A DNA stretch of 64,000 nt, taken from contig NZ_CP083546.1 of NCBI RefSeq assembly GCF_025144145.1, positions 1,070,501 through 1,134,500 on the forward strand, read 5' to 3'. The notes beneath the pieces are model-generated. The model made no database searches. It was not told the DNA's origin and worked only from the letters and a program-made list of their open reading frames with translations. This DNA is from Leisingera sp. M658 (GTDB taxonomy: Bacteria > Pseudomonadota > Alphaproteobacteria > Rhodobacterales > Rhodobacteraceae). Below are positions 36,536 through 48,192 of this stretch, piece by piece. Every line of letters begins with the position of its first letter. The stretch's first letter is position 1. Both the position numbers and the translations under genes were made by a program.

Positions 36536-37309
36536 TCAAAAATTGTCTTTGCGTCGGCGAATTTCGGCAAAAACTTCAGCGTCTTCAGCACCTTCCATGT
36601 GAAGGTGTGCTCTCACGGCACTGTCACCGGCGCGCAGGAACGGATTGGTGTCAAGTTCCAGCTGCAAGGATGACGGAACCGTAGGAATGCCGTCGTTCCG
36701 GGCCTTTGCGATATCACGTATACGCGCCTGCAACGCCGGGTTGCCGGGGTCGGCGGTGACAGCAAAGGCACCGTTGGACTGGGTGTATTCATGTCCTGAA
36801 TAAACGATAGTGTGCGGCGGCAGCGCGGCAAGCCGCGACAGGCTGGCCCACATCTGCTGCGGGCTGCCCTCGAACAGCCGTCCGCACCCCAGCGCCATCA
36901 GGCTGTCAGCGGTGAACACGGCATTTGAACCGGGCAGATAAAAGGCAATATGGCCAACGGTGTGACCCGAGACATCCATCACCTGCACTTCTTCGCCCAG
37001 CAGTGTAAAGCTGCCGCCGTCCTCGACAGCCATATCCAGATCCGGCAGCCGGTGGGCGTCGGCTGCAGCGCCGATCACCTTGGCGCCATAGGCCTCCTGC
37101 AGGTCGGCTACACCGTCGATATGGTCCCAGTGGTGATGGGTCAGCAGGATCCAGTCCAGCCCCCACCCTCGCGCCGACAGTGCTGCCTTGATGGCACCGG
37201 CCTCGGGCGCATCCACCAGCGCGGTTTCACCCGAAGCGGGATTGCGGATCAAAAAGGCATAGTTATCCGACAGGCAGGGCAGGGTGATGATCTCAAGAGG
37301 CATGGTCAT
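36536..37309 (-). CDS. gloB: Hydroxyacylglutathione hydrolase (glyoxalase II)
   Basis: A 257-aa metallo-beta-lactamase-fold hydrolase that releases D-lactate from S-lactoylglutathione, the second step of methylglyoxal detoxification. The dinuclear metal motif is THHHWDH near residue 57, later ligands lie in [26 protein letters not shown] and [13 protein letters not shown], and the C-terminal glutathione-binding helices are present. Starts at 37309 or two codons later (37303). Divergent from the methyltransferase gene, 55 bp between the starts. Confidence 0.93.
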   Translation of the reverse strand: MTMPLEIITLPCLSDNYAFLIRNPASGETALVDAPEAGAIKAALSARGWGLDWILLTHHHWDHIDGVADLQEAYGAKVIGAAADAHRLPDLDMAVEDGGSFTLLGEEVQVMDVSGHTVGHIAFYLPGSNAVFTADSLMALGCGRLFEGSPQQMWASLSRLAALPPHTIVYSGHEYTQSNGAFAVTADPGNPALQARIRDIAKARNDGIPTVPSSLQLELDTNPFLRAGDSAVRAHLHMEGAEDAEVFAEIRRRKDNF

Positions 37310-37364
37310 TCGCCTTTACATTGCTAAACTGCGCCCAGATTGGCCGAAGCAGCAGGCACCCGCA

Positions 37365-38111
37365 ATGCATCTTGATGTTCAGGATCTCAGGAACTTTTAT
37401 TACCGCAGCACGCTGGGGCGTGCGGCGCAGGCGTCGATCCGCGGCCGTCTGCTGGATATCTGGCCAGGGACCGAGGGGCTGACGGTGGCGGGTTTCGGTT
37501 TCGCCGCACCGCTGCTGCGTCCCTACCTGCCCGAGGCGCGCCGGGTGATGGCGCTGATGCCGGGGCCGCAGGGAGTCATGCAATGGCCCGCGGGGATGCC
37601 CAATGTCTCGGTCCTGTGCGAGGAGACCAGTTGGCCTGTCGATACCGGCAGGATCGACCGGCTGGTAGTGATGCATGGTCTGGAGACCTCGGAGCGGCCG
37701 GCAAAGCTGCTGGAAGAATGCTGGCGGGTGCTGGGTCCCGGCGGGCGGGCCATTTTCGTCGTGCCAAACCGGGCAGGGCTTTGGGCGCGGTCGGATCTGA
37801 CCCCGTTCGGCTTTGGCCGCCCCTACACCCTGCGCCAGCTCGAAGGCCAGCTGCGCGAGCACCAGTTCGCCATCGAACAGCACACCGCGGCGCTGTACCG
37901 GTTGCCCAGCCACAAACGGTTCTGGCTGAAATCCGGCGCGATGCTGGAAAAAATGGGCCGCAAACTGCCTGCGATGCTGGCCGGCGGCGTGTTCATGGTC
38001 GAAGTCAGCAAGCAGACCCACACGCAGCGCGGCCACATGGTCGGCACCAAGGTCCGCAGCCGGATCCGGGTGCTCGAAGGCCTGTCCAACCCGATGCCGG
38101 AACCGGCCTGA
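37365..38111 (+). CDS. Class I SAM-dependent methyltransferase
   Basis: A 248-aa methyltransferase. The Rossmann start is seen in [18 protein letters not shown] (about residues 37-54), the post-II region in [12 protein letters not shown] and the motif around [15 protein letters not shown], then [19 protein letters not shown] (about 121-139). The C-terminal third is helical and basic. The start at 37365 follows a weak AGCAGG. This pair with gloB is frequently conserved in Rhodobacteraceae, hinting at a role in glyoxalase metabolism or ubiquinone-type methylation; not decided here. Confidence 0.82.
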   Translation: MHLDVQDLRNFYYRSTLGRAAQASIRGRLLDIWPGTEGLTVAGFGFAAPLLRPYLPEARRVMALMPGPQGVMQWPAGMPNVSVLCEETSWPVDTGRIDRLVVMHGLETSERPAKLLEECWRVLGPGGRAIFVVPNRAGLWARSDLTPFGFGRPYTLRQLEGQLREHQFAIEQHTAALYRLPSHKRFWLKSGAMLEKMGRKLPAMLAGGVFMVEVSKQTHTQRGHMVGTKVRSRIRVLEGLSNPMPEPA

Positions 38112-38505
38112 CGCGTCCGGGGCTGATCCGGCCCGTCTGCGGCTGATTTCGATTCCCTGAAACTGCGGGTTCGGTGCCATGAGGGGCCGAAAAGACGGGT
38201 TTTGGTCCGATATGTGACGAATTCGGCCGCAAATGCCGGTTTCCGGAATCGCCAAATCCTGCAGTTCAGCCGCACTTTTTTATTTATCGACTGTGGTCAA
38301 AGGGCCGCACTTGACTTAAGTCATTGAAAACGCTGCAAACATGCTTCTTCCTGTTGCCGTTTAGGCAGTTGATAGGTCGCATCCGCTCTGCTAGACCCAC
38401 GCTGATTTCAACGCCCCGCTGCCAATGGGGGATGACTCACGCCCCCGGACGCCGCCTGTGGCCGGGTACGCCAACCGGGGCCAATAACATATCGGAAGGG
38501 TGGAC
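38112..38505 (+). promoter_or_regulatory. atp operon upstream region
   Basis: A 394-bp spacer without plausible coding. It contains a perfect 12-bp palindrome TGACTTAAGTCA at 38312-38323, inside CTTGACTTAAGTCA, which could also serve as a -35-like element. An AT-rich TTTTTTATTTAT stretch just precedes it (38276-38287). A promoter for atpHAGDC is expected here; the precise start was not assigned. Confidence 0.4.
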
Positions 38506-39066
38506 GTGTCCGAACCAGCTTCGATTTCTGCAGGCATTGCCGCGCGCTATGCCACGGCGGTGTTCGACATCGCGCAAGAAAACAAGGCGCTCGACAGCCT
38601 TGAAACCAGCATCAATGACCTGGCAGCCGCGCTGGCTGACAGCGACGATCTCAACAGCCTGATCCAGTCGCCGCTGGTGTCGCGCGACGAGCAGGGCGCC
38701 GCAATCACTGCGGTGGCTGACAAGATGGGCCTGGATCCCGTCCTGCGCAATACCCTGGCTCTGATGGCCGACAAGCGCCGCCTGTTTGTGGTGCCCGCGC
38801 TGATCGACGCGCTGCGCGCTCGCCTGGCTGAAGCCCGCGGCGAAATCACCGCCGAGGTGGTGTCCGCCAAGGCGCTGACCAAGACCCAAAGCGAAAAGCT
38901 GGCCAAGACTCTGGCCGAGCGCGTGGGCAAGAAAGTTACCATCAATGCTTCCGTCGATGCCTCCATCATCGGCGGACTTGTCGTTAAAGTGGGCTCGAAG
39001 ATGATCGACAGCTCGATCCGCTCCAAGCTCAACTCCCTACAGAATGCAATGAAAGAGGTCGGATAA
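38506..39066 (+). CDS. atpH: F1 ATP synthase subunit delta
   Basis: A 186-aa delta (OSCP) subunit of the F1 part, joining the F1 head to the b/b' stator. AAGAx-like helical N-terminal domain with SISAGIAARYATAVFDIAQE, and the C-terminal block VGKKVTINASVDASIIGGLV and IDSSIRSKLNSLQNAMKEVG are family landmarks. The GTG at 38506 is chosen since GGAAGGG lies 6 bases upstream; a GTG two codons earlier is the alternative. First gene of atpHAGDC; atpA starts immediately after its stop. Confidence 0.95.
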   Translation: MSEPASISAGIAARYATAVFDIAQENKALDSLETSINDLAAALADSDDLNSLIQSPLVSRDEQGAAITAVADKMGLDPVLRNTLALMADKRRLFVVPALIDALRARLAEARGEITAEVVSAKALTKTQSEKLAKTLAERVGKKVTINASVDASIIGGLVVKVGSKMIDSSIRSKLNSLQNAMKEVG

Positions 39067-40605
<1,539 letters not shown>

Positions 40606-40620
40606 GGGGGATCCCAGGCA

Positions 40621-41496
40621 ATGCCGAACCTTAAGGACCTTAAAACCAGGATCGCGTCGGTCAAATCGACCCGCAAGATCACAAAAGCCATGCAGATGGT
40701 GGCCGCGGCGAAACTTCGCCGCGCCCAGGAAGCTGCCGAGGACTCCCGTCCCTATACCAAGCGGTTCAATGCCGTGATGGCAGGGCTGGCGGCCTCGGTC
40801 GGCGGCAGCGAGTCAGCTCCCAAGCTGCTTCGCGGCACCGGCAGCGACCAGACCCATCTGCTGGTCGTCATGACCGCCGAGCGCGGTCTGTGCGGCGGTT
40901 TCAACTCGAACATCGCAAAGCTTGCCCGCCAAAAAGCGGCTGAGCTGAAGGCTGCGGGCAAGACAGTCAAAGTTCTGACTGTCGGCAAAAAGGGCCGTGA
41001 TGCCCTGAAACGCGACCTTGGCGGCGATTTCGTCGGTCATGTGGACCTCAGCGAAGTCAAGCGCGTCGGCTATGCCAATGCGCAGGGCGTCGCCAAGGAC
41101 ATCCTGACCCGCTTCGATGCTGGCGAGTTCGATGTTGCCACGATCTTCTTTGCGGAGTTCGTCAACGTCGTGACCCAGATCCCAACCGCCCAGCAGATCA
41201 TCCCGGCCTCTTACGAGGGCGGCGAAGCTGAAGGCAGCTCTGCGGTTTATGACTACGAGCCCGGCGAAGAGCAGATCCTTGCGGACCTGCTGCCGCGCGG
41301 CGTGGCTACGCAGATCTTCTCGGCGCTGCTGGAAAACGGTGCATCCGAACAGGGTGCCCGGATGAGCGCGATGGACAACGCCACCCGCAACGCGGGCGAC
41401 ATGATCGACAAGCTGACGATCCAGTACAACCGCTCGCGCCAGGCCGTGATCACCAACGAGCTGATTGAAATCATTTCGGGCGCTGAGGCGCTCTAA
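40621..41496 (+). CDS. atpG: F1 ATP synthase subunit gamma
   Basis: A 291-aa central rotor shaft. The N-terminal helix ([20 protein letters not shown]) and C-terminal coiled-coil ([40 protein letters not shown]) wind around each other. Middle domain [16 protein letters not shown] is typical. Preceded by AAGGGGGAT. Lies between alpha and beta genes. Confidence 0.97.
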   Translation: MPNLKDLKTRIASVKSTRKITKAMQMVAAAKLRRAQEAAEDSRPYTKRFNAVMAGLAASVGGSESAPKLLRGTGSDQTHLLVVMTAERGLCGGFNSNIAKLARQKAAELKAAGKTVKVLTVGKKGRDALKRDLGGDFVGHVDLSEVKRVGYANAQGVAKDILTRFDAGEFDVATIFFAEFVNVVTQIPTAQQIIPASYEGGEAEGSSAVYDYEPGEEQILADLLPRGVATQIFSALLENGASEQGARMSAMDNATRNAGDMIDKLTIQYNRSRQAVITNELIEIISGAEAL

Positions 41497-42942
<1,446 letters not shown>

Positions 42943-42997
42943 GACTGGAACTCCCCTGCGCGCAGCCCGTGCAGGGGAACCCTGAAAGGAGGCCCCA

Positions 42998-43411
42998 ATG
43001 GCACAAACGATGCAATTCGACCTCGTGAGCCCCGAGCGGAGCCTGGCTTCGCTGCAGGCCAGCGCGGTCCAGATCCCCGGTGCGGAAGGCGACATGACGG
43101 CAATGCCGGCCCATGCGCCCACCATCACCACCCTGCGCCCCGGCGTGCTGAAGGTCGAAAGCCCGGAAGGCAACGCGGAGTATGTGGTGACCGGCGGCTT
43201 TGCGGAAATCGGCGGCGACAGCCTGTCGGTTCTGGCCGAGCGTGCGATCCCGATGGCGGAAATGACCCGCGATCAGATGACCACGCTGATCGAAGACGCC
43301 CGCGAGATGTACAAGACCGCAAAAGAGGAAGACCAGCCGCACGGCCTGGTCGAGGACGCAGCCAAACTGCTCGCCGACATGGAAGCCCTGGGCACCCATA
43401 TGTCCCTCTGA
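42998..43411 (+). CDS. atpC: F1 ATP synthase subunit epsilon
   Basis: A 137-aa epsilon subunit, which regulates and couples the rotor. N-terminal beta sandwich ([20 protein letters not shown], then [17 protein letters not shown] and [20 protein letters not shown]) and a two-helix C-terminus. AAAGGAGG precedes the start. Ends the operon, 26 bp before its terminator; the insertion-sequence region starts just beyond. Confidence 0.96.
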   Translation: MAQTMQFDLVSPERSLASLQASAVQIPGAEGDMTAMPAHAPTITTLRPGVLKVESPEGNAEYVVTGGFAEIGGDSLSVLAERAIPMAEMTRDQMTTLIEDAREMYKTAKEEDQPHGLVEDAAKLLADMEALGTHMSL

Positions 43412-43437
43412 TCCAACCCGCGGATTGGACGATTTAG

Positions 43438-43467
43438 AAACCGGCTCCCCTTGGGGGCCGGTTTTTT
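43438..43467 (+). terminator. Terminator of the atp operon
   Basis: AAACCGGC and GCCGGTTT flank an inner CCCC/GGGG pairing and are followed by seven T in all, a strong rho-independent site closing atpHAGDC. Confidence 0.93.
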
Positions 43468-43709
43468 TGGGGAATGCTGTTTGGATAGGGTTGCCTGCAG
43501 TGGGAAATCGCACGCCGGAAAGGCAATTCAACCTAGCCAACTATTGAAAAACGGTTCTACCGCTGCCCGAGCGGTATACAAGGACGAAACCTGCACGCGG
43601 TATTGGCGCTTGAGGCGTGTGGTGCGCACTGATTTGATCTGTGGATTAGGCGGATGGGCGTGCCTGTCTGACGATTGGGACTTTCTTAATCTGATGACAG
43701 GAGGTTTCG

Positions 43710-44235
43710 ATGTCAGATCAATATGTTCCTGCGCTGCGCCAGCAGTTTCCCGAAGATATGCGGATCAAGGGTCTGCAGCAGGAGACGATGCATCTGCGGG
43801 CGAAGCGTGCGGTGCTGAGCGTTGAGGAGGCCGCGGGCATTCACAAAGCGGCACCCGGTCCCGGGCTGAGATACCGGGCGGTGTTCAGTGTGGCCTATGG
43901 CGGCGGACTCCGGGCGAGCGAGGTCACGCATCTGAATGCCGGTGATATCGTGCCGGAGGCGCGTCTCCGGCACGACGCTGGAAGCGCGCCTCCGGCACGA
44001 CAGTGACCGCATGCTGATCCGGGTGGACCAGGGCAAAGGCCGAAAGGTCCGCCACGTGATGTTGTCGCCGGGCTTGCTGGATCTGCTGCGCGGCTAATAC
44101 CGCGAAACGCGCCCGGCCGGATGGTTGTTTCCGGGGCGCGACCGGGTCGATCCGATCCCGACGCGGCAATTCAACCGGGCGTTCGGGGCGGCTGGCGACT
44201 TTGCCGGGATCAAGAAAAGGTCTCGCCCTGCACGC
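43710..44235 (+). pseudogene. Tyrosine recombinase pseudogene, IS91-like copy 1
   Basis: The ATG at 43710 (MSDQYVPALRQQF) begins a phage-integrase-type recombinase. Compared with copy 2 at 45411 about 80 codons are missing after MHLRA. The conserved AYGGGLRASEVTHLNAGDI, with the first catalytic Arg, is intact, but a palindromic insertion at 43950-43998 shifts the frame. QGKGRKVRHVMLSPGLL follows in the new frame, then an in-frame stop at GGCTAATAC. The remainder, with the His-x-x-Arg and Tyr, is deleted at about 44235, where it fuses with the transposase remnant. Non-functional. Confidence 0.75.
43950..43998 (+). repeat. 49-bp palindromic insertion inside the recombinase (second repeat class)
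   Basis: GTGCCGGAGGCGCGTCTCCG begins this insertion, which folds as GTGCCGGAG / CTCCGGCAC and then repeats CTCCGGCACGAC at its end. It interrupts the codons for Gly-Asp-Ile-(Asp)-Ser-Asp-Arg-Met, which are continuous in copy 2 near 45856. Length is not a multiple of three, so it shifts the frame. Confidence 0.7.
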
Positions 44236-44578
44236 CGTGTCGAAGACGCGCCGGCGGCTTGCCGGCGGATGGCACCCGCTGGATCGCTTGCCGCCCCGGT
44301 TTTTTGCTGCCGGTGAAGGTTCTGCCGCATCTGTTCCGGCGTTTGTTCCTCGAAGGGCTGGCCAGGCTGCACAAGGCGGGGAAACTGACGTTCTTCGGCA
44401 ATCTGTCAGCGCGGGATGGGCCGTGTCTGCCAAACCACCCTTCGGCGGACCCGAAACCGTGCCGCCCTGTCTCAGCCGCTGCCCCCGCCGGGCCGTCATC
44501 TCCAGCCACCGGCTGATCAGCACCGAAGGCGGCATCGCGGCGTTCCGATGGAAAGACGGCCGGATCAAGCGCGGCGAT

Positions 44579-44620
44579 CCGCTGCCCGGCAGCGGTTTGC
44601 CTGCAAACCATGAGAGGGGG
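44579..44620 (+). repeat. Short hairpin element, copy F (in copy-1 transposase)
   Basis: A 42-bp insertion between codons for IKRGD and MKIMRL. It has the common head CTGCCCGGCAG, stem GGTTTGC / GCAAACC and tail GAGAGGGGG. Length fits 14 codons, so this copy need not shift the frame. Confidence 0.75.
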
Positions 44621-44724
44621 ATGAAGATCATGCGCCTGCCCACGGCCGCGTTCACTCGCAGGTTTCTGATCCGCGTCCTGCCACCTGGATTCCATCGCAT
44701 CCGCCACGCCCGGCTCCTCGCCGG

Positions 44725-44767
44725 TCACTGCCCGGCAGGGCATTGCAAAGCAATGTCCCGAGGGGTG
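44725..44767 (+). repeat. Short hairpin element, copy A (in copy-1 transposase)
   Basis: Head CACTGCCCGGCAG, stem GGGCATTGC / GCAATGTCC with loop AAA, tail CGAGGGGTG. It separates RHARLLAG from the codons that read IRR in copy 2, where CTCACAAATGGCATCCGG is uninterrupted (near 47085). Confidence 0.78.
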
Positions 44768-45410
44768 CATCCGCCGCCGCAGGATCGGGACGATCCGGTG
44801 CCTAGTCGATGCAGAGCCTGAACCTTGCACGGCGCCGGGTGCAGGGGAACGTGGCAATCCCGCTGATCCGGATGCCCGCAAGCCTAGCCCGAAGTGCGGC
44901 GGTGCCATGATCATCATCAAGACCTTCAGCCGCGGCCAAACGCTCAAACCCCGCGCCCCGCCATGGCAGGAGGCGGCATGATCCAACCATCACACCCGGC
45001 CCAGCCATCCCGAGGCACCGGACCAGTCATTGCGGCCAGTCCACCAAACCCGGCGCAGCAACAGGCCCAAGGCGCCGGAGAAAAGGGCTGACCGGCGGTA
45101 TCGGACCGGAAAAACCAGCCTGCCCGCGCTGATCGGCGCCGCAGGCTTCGCAGCTCAACCTATCGGCTTTCCAAGCCCTGAACCGCAATCCCCAAAGCAC
45201 CGGAAACCGCTCGCGCATTCCTCATTGTCAGATTTATCGCCGCTGCAGCTCACGCTGACAGCAGCCACAAACCTTAGACACGGACGAAACCGCTCACGCG
45301 GTCTTGGCGTTTGTGGCGGTTGGATCGCGCTGATTGGTACTGTGGATTTGGCGGATAAGCGTGCCTGTCTGACGATTGGGACCTTCTCAATCTGATGACA
45401 GGAGATTTCG

Positions 45411-46290
45411 ATGTGAGACCAATATGTTCCCAAACTACGTCGGCGGATTGCCGAAGACATGCAGATCAAGGGGCTTCAGCCCAAAACACAGACGATGTAT
45501 CTGCGTGCGATGCGTGACTGCACGCGGTTTCCGGCGCGCGCGCCTGATAACGCAACGCCGGAGGAATTGCGCGCCTTTCAGCTGGGTATGAAGGAGCGCG
45601 GCGCCGGCCCGGCGGCCTTCAACAACCGGCTGACGGTTCTGAGCTTCTTCTTCGCGACGACATGCCCGCGCCCGGAGATGAAGCGGCACATGCGCTATCA
45701 GCGGGCGGCGAAGAAGTTCCCCGTGGCGCTGAGCGCTGAGGAGGTCGCGCGCATTCTTCAAACGGCACCTGGTCCCGGGCGGAGATACCGGGCCGCGTTC
45801 AGCGTGGCCTATGGCGGCGGGTTGCGCACCAGCGAGGTCACGCATTTGAAGGTCGGTGACATTGACAGCGACCGGATGCTGATCCGGATCGAGCAAGGGA
45901 AGGGTCGCAAGGACCGCCATGTGATGCTGTCGCCGAGCTTGCTCCACCTACTCCGCAACTACTACCGTTAGGCACAGCTAAAAGGATGGATGTTCCCAGG
46001 CCGCAACCGGATCGAGCCGATCTCGACGTCAGTTCAACCGGGCTTTTTGGGGCGGCATGCGATTTTTCTGAGACCGGTAAAAAGGTCTCGCCCCATACAC
46101 TGCGGCATAGCTTTGCCACCCATCTGCGGGAAGGCGGAACCGGCATACCCATGATCCAATGACCGGCAGCCGGTTGCGATGCAATCGGCGAGAGGGGAGG
46201 TGTTGCTTGAGCACGCCAAATTAGAAACGACGACGGTCTGCACGAAGGTGGCAACCAAGACGATCCAGGACGTGACCAGCCCGCTTGAAC
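45411..46290 (+). pseudogene. Tyrosine recombinase pseudogene, IS91-like copy 2
   Basis: The ancestral ATG is at 45411, but its second codon is TGA where copy 1 has TCA. The frame then runs through an N-terminal SAM-like domain (PDNATPEELRAFQLGMKERG), NNRLTVLSFFFATT, GGGLRTSEVTHLKVGDIDSD, IEQGKGRKDRHVMLSPSLL and a stop at 45969. Later pieces HTLRHSFATHLREGGTGIP and VLLEHAKLETTTV are in other frames. A hairpin repeat splits MIQ from VLLEHAK. At the catalytic tyrosine position (TTTVCTKVATKTI) there is Cys instead of Tyr. Dead gene. Confidence 0.8.
46160..46199 (+). repeat. Short hairpin element, copy C (in copy-2 recombinase)
   Basis: 40 bp inserted between ATGATCCAA and GTGTTGCTT, where related recombinases read IQVLL without interruption. 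Head TGACCGGCAG, stem CCGGTTGC / GCAATCGG with loop GAT, tail GAGAGGGGAG. It brings a TGA in frame. Confidence 0.78.
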
Positions 46291-46333
46291 TGCTGGTGAG
46301 CCGGGAGGCCGGGGCCGGACAAACCCGGCTCCG

Positions 46334-47313
46334 ATGTCCCTCCCCGGACTGGAGGTCGCGGATATCTTCCGCGCGCATGGGCCTGCCTATCGCAGGGACC
46401 ATACCGGGCATTTTAACCTGCCGCAGTTCAAAGTGATGTCCGCGATTGAGAACTGTCGAACGGCCACGCTCGGCGGGCATGTCGCGGCTTGCGGCAAATG
46501 CGGCCACGTGCACATCGCCTACAATTCTTGCCGCAACCGGCATTGCCCGAAGTGCCAGGGTGCCGTGGCTCGGGACTGGATGCAGGCGCGGATGGAATAT
46601 CTTTTGCTAGTGGAGTACTTCCATGTGGTCTTCACCCTTCCAGCCCAGATCGCCGGCATTGCTTATCAAAACAAGTCAGCGGTTTATGGCCAGCTGGTTA
46701 TGTTGTCAGCACAGATGCTGCTGACCATTGCCGCCGACCCCCGGCGGATGGGCGCGCGGATCGGCATGACATCGGTCTTGCACACATGGGGGGCTGCGGT
46801 GACCCATCGCCCGCATGTCCATGTCATCGTGCCGGGCAGTGGGTTATCGTCGGCCGGCAATTGCTGGGTCGATTGCCACCAAGGTTCTTCCTGCCCGTGA
46901 AAGTCCTATCCCGGCTGTTCCGGCGATTGTTCCTCGAAGGGCTGGGCAAACTGCACAAGGCAGGCAAACTGCGCTTCTTCGGAAATCTGGTGAAGATGAA
47001 GCGCTTGCCCGCGGCTGAGTTCATTCGCCGGGTCCTGATCCATGTCCTGCCCTCCGGCTTCCACCGTATCCGCCACGCGGGCTTCCTCACAAATGGCATC
47101 CGGCGCGACAGGATCGCACAGATCAGACAGTTGCTGAGTGCCGGGCCAGAGCCCGATCAAACGCCGGATGAGGAAACCAGCGCCGAATGCGGCGATCCGC
47201 ACGTGCAACAGCCTTGCCTCAAATGCGGAGGTGCGATGGTCATCGTTGAGGCCATCCTGCGCGGCCAAACCCCGAAGTCCCGTGCTCCACCATGGGAGGA
47301 TGCCGCATGTTAA
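46334..47313 (+). pseudogene. IS91-family transposase pseudogene, copy 2
   Basis: The start (MSLPGLEVADIFRAHGPAYR) leads into the N-terminal zinc ribbon (CGKCGHVHIAYNSCRNRHCP, KC) and the Y2 transposase block VVFTLPAQIAGIAYQNK, HRPHVHVIVPGSGLS. A one-base deletion near 46880 shifts the frame, after which FFLPVKVLSRLFRRLFLEGL and HKAGKLRFFGNLV continue. A deletion joins this to KRLPAAEFIRRVLIHVLPSG, so the central part present in copy 1 is missing. The tail with PCLKCGGAMVIVEAI is a second zinc-type pair. It cannot make an active transposase. Confidence 0.82.
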
Positions 47314-47706
47314 AACGCGAAAAACCGACCCTGTCTTGTGCAGACGCCGGGCCATTCAGTGCGGCCTTTTCAGACAATCCTGCGCCACATCAGGTCTATA
47401 ACAGTATGATCGAAAGCCAGTCAGCCATGCCGTGCCAGGAAAACCAGCATGTTTGCACTGCCTGTCGTCACACAGTCATTCGGATTGCCCATCACGCGAT
47501 GCAGCCCTGAACTGCAATCCCCATAGTGCCCAGACCAGCCCGCGCTTTCCTCCTTGTCGGATTTGTCGCCGCTGCATCTCACGATGACCGCAGCCACTAA
47601 CATTAGACGGAGCCGCCGTTTCATCCTCCGGCAGACACATTCGTCCTTCAGGAACCGCCGTAACCGCTCAACCGTCCGGTTGCCGATCCAACGGCCCCGG
47701 CGCATC

Positions 47707-47748
47707 CACTGCCCGGCAGGCGATTGCAAAGCAATCTGCCGAAAGGGG
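47707..47748 (+). repeat. Short hairpin element, copy B (in IS3 orfB, opposite orientation)
   Basis: Head CACTGCCCGGCAGG, stem CGATTGC / GCAATC with loop AAA and an outer GGC/GCC pairing with one bulge, tail CGAAAGGGGG. It splits orfB codons between CIP and MRRG and is antisense to the host gene, unlike the other copies. Confidence 0.75.
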
Positions 47749-47993
47749 GATACAGCTGATACCGGCGCACCAGACCTGGCTGGGGCGGCTGATGGCCAGC
47801 ACCTTCAAAAGCTACGGCCAGATCTTGTGCTGCGGGTGCTTCCTGCTGGTCTTCGGCGTCTTACAGACCGGAGCAAGGCGCATGAGCCGCATCAGGCGGC
47901 GCGCAGGGTGACGGCCGCATTATTGGCCCTGCCGCTGCAAATAGCGGGCCATCTGGCGGGAGCCGTACCACGGCGTCTCAAGAAATGGCCTGT

Positions 47994-48037
47994 CCCTCCC
48001 GGCGGATTTGCGGCAGCAAACCGCCTGCCGGGCAGCG
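47994..48037 (-). repeat. Short hairpin element, copy E (in IS3 orfB)
   Basis: On the minus strand: head CGCTGCCCGGCAG, stem GGCGGTTTGC / GCAAATCCGCC with loop TGCC, tail GGGAGGGA. It separates FMAII from the downstream QA-ETPWYGSRQ segment, which is continuous in IS3-family OrfB proteins. Confidence 0.72.
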
Positions 48038-48192
48038 GATGATTGCCATGAACCGCAGGTTCCCGGCGCTCTCGCCCTTTGGCGTGTGATACAGGTTCGA
48101 ACAGGCCGGCGACAGTATCTGGCACTGACACTGACGGCGAACGCTGATCTTCGGATGGTCCTTTTCAAGGCACATCCGCCTGCGATCCTTGC

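Larger units (their letters stand above)
44253..44980 (+). pseudogene. IS91-family transposase pseudogene, copy 1
   Basis: The 5' part with the zinc ribbon is deleted. The frame starts with GGLPADGTRWIACRPGFLLP, then VKVLPHLFRRLFLEGLARLH and KAGKLTFFGNLS, and after frame changes GPETV, SSHRLISTEGGIAAFRWKDG, then TAAFTRRFLIRVLPPGFHRI and RHARLLAG. The family transposes by rolling circle with HUH-like Y2 chemistry. Two hairpin repeats (44579-44620 and 44725-44767) interrupt it. It is truncated before any stop of a normal C-terminus; the tail CGCCCCGCCATGGCAGGAGG aligns with the end of copy 2. Confidence 0.75.
43575..45281 (+). mobile_element. Decayed IS91-like element, copy 1 (tyrosine recombinase + transposase)
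   Basis: Left limit is drawn where homology with copy 2 begins (ACGAAACC...CACGCGGT...TTGGCG) and right limit at the shared end GCAGCCACAAACCTTAGAC. Both copies carry the same leader ending in GATGACAGGAG just before the recombinase start, a recombinase, a transposase and a common tail. Copy 1 has large internal deletions in the recombinase (about 80 codons) and at the recombinase/transposase junction, and carries three short palindromic insertions. Joins copy 2 directly, head to tail. Ends are inferred from paralogue comparison only. Confidence 0.65.
45282..47607 (+). mobile_element. Decayed IS91-like element, copy 2 (tyrosine recombinase + transposase)
   Basis: Starts directly after the end of copy 1 with the same leader, runs through a recombinase and a zinc-ribbon transposase, and ends with the shared tail GCAGCCACTAACATTAGAC. 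About 2.3 kb, a plausible full length for this element type except for one internal deletion in the transposase. Head-to-tail tandem arrays are expected from rolling-circle transposition (established for IS91-type elements). Its right end cuts into the IS3-family remnant. Limits inferred from paralogue comparison. Confidence 0.7.
47608..48192 (-). pseudogene. IS3-family transposase orfB pseudogene
   Basis: On the minus strand after orfA: MCLEKDHPKISVRRQC, NLRFMAII, ETPWYGSRQMARYLQRQG, RRLMRLM, then PSQVWCAGISCIP, MRRG and GRWIGNRTVERLRRFLKDEC. These are consecutive IS3-family OrfB blocks, but frameshifts, stops and a deletion of most of the DDE core (MRRG joined to the region before the final Glu) are present. 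Two hairpin repeats, 47994-48037 and 47707-47748, interrupt it. The 3' end is cut by the right end of IS91-like copy 2. Confidence 0.72.

Noticed and set aside
43451-43825. A 124-codon frame starting inside the atp terminator
   Set aside because: It begins in the terminator T run and overlaps the start of the recombinase pseudogene in another frame; no domain.
44579-48037. The repeated hairpins as a CRISPR array or integron attC sites
   Set aside because: Copies are far apart, irregularly spaced and in both orientations, without spacers or a Cas or integron-integrase gene. They lie inside transposase coding sequence rather than between gene cassettes, and the attC core sites were not seen.
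47554-48042. A 162-codon plus-strand frame in the IS region
   Set aside because: It runs antisense to IS3 orfB blocks and through the hairpin repeat and IS91 tail; the product has no domain.
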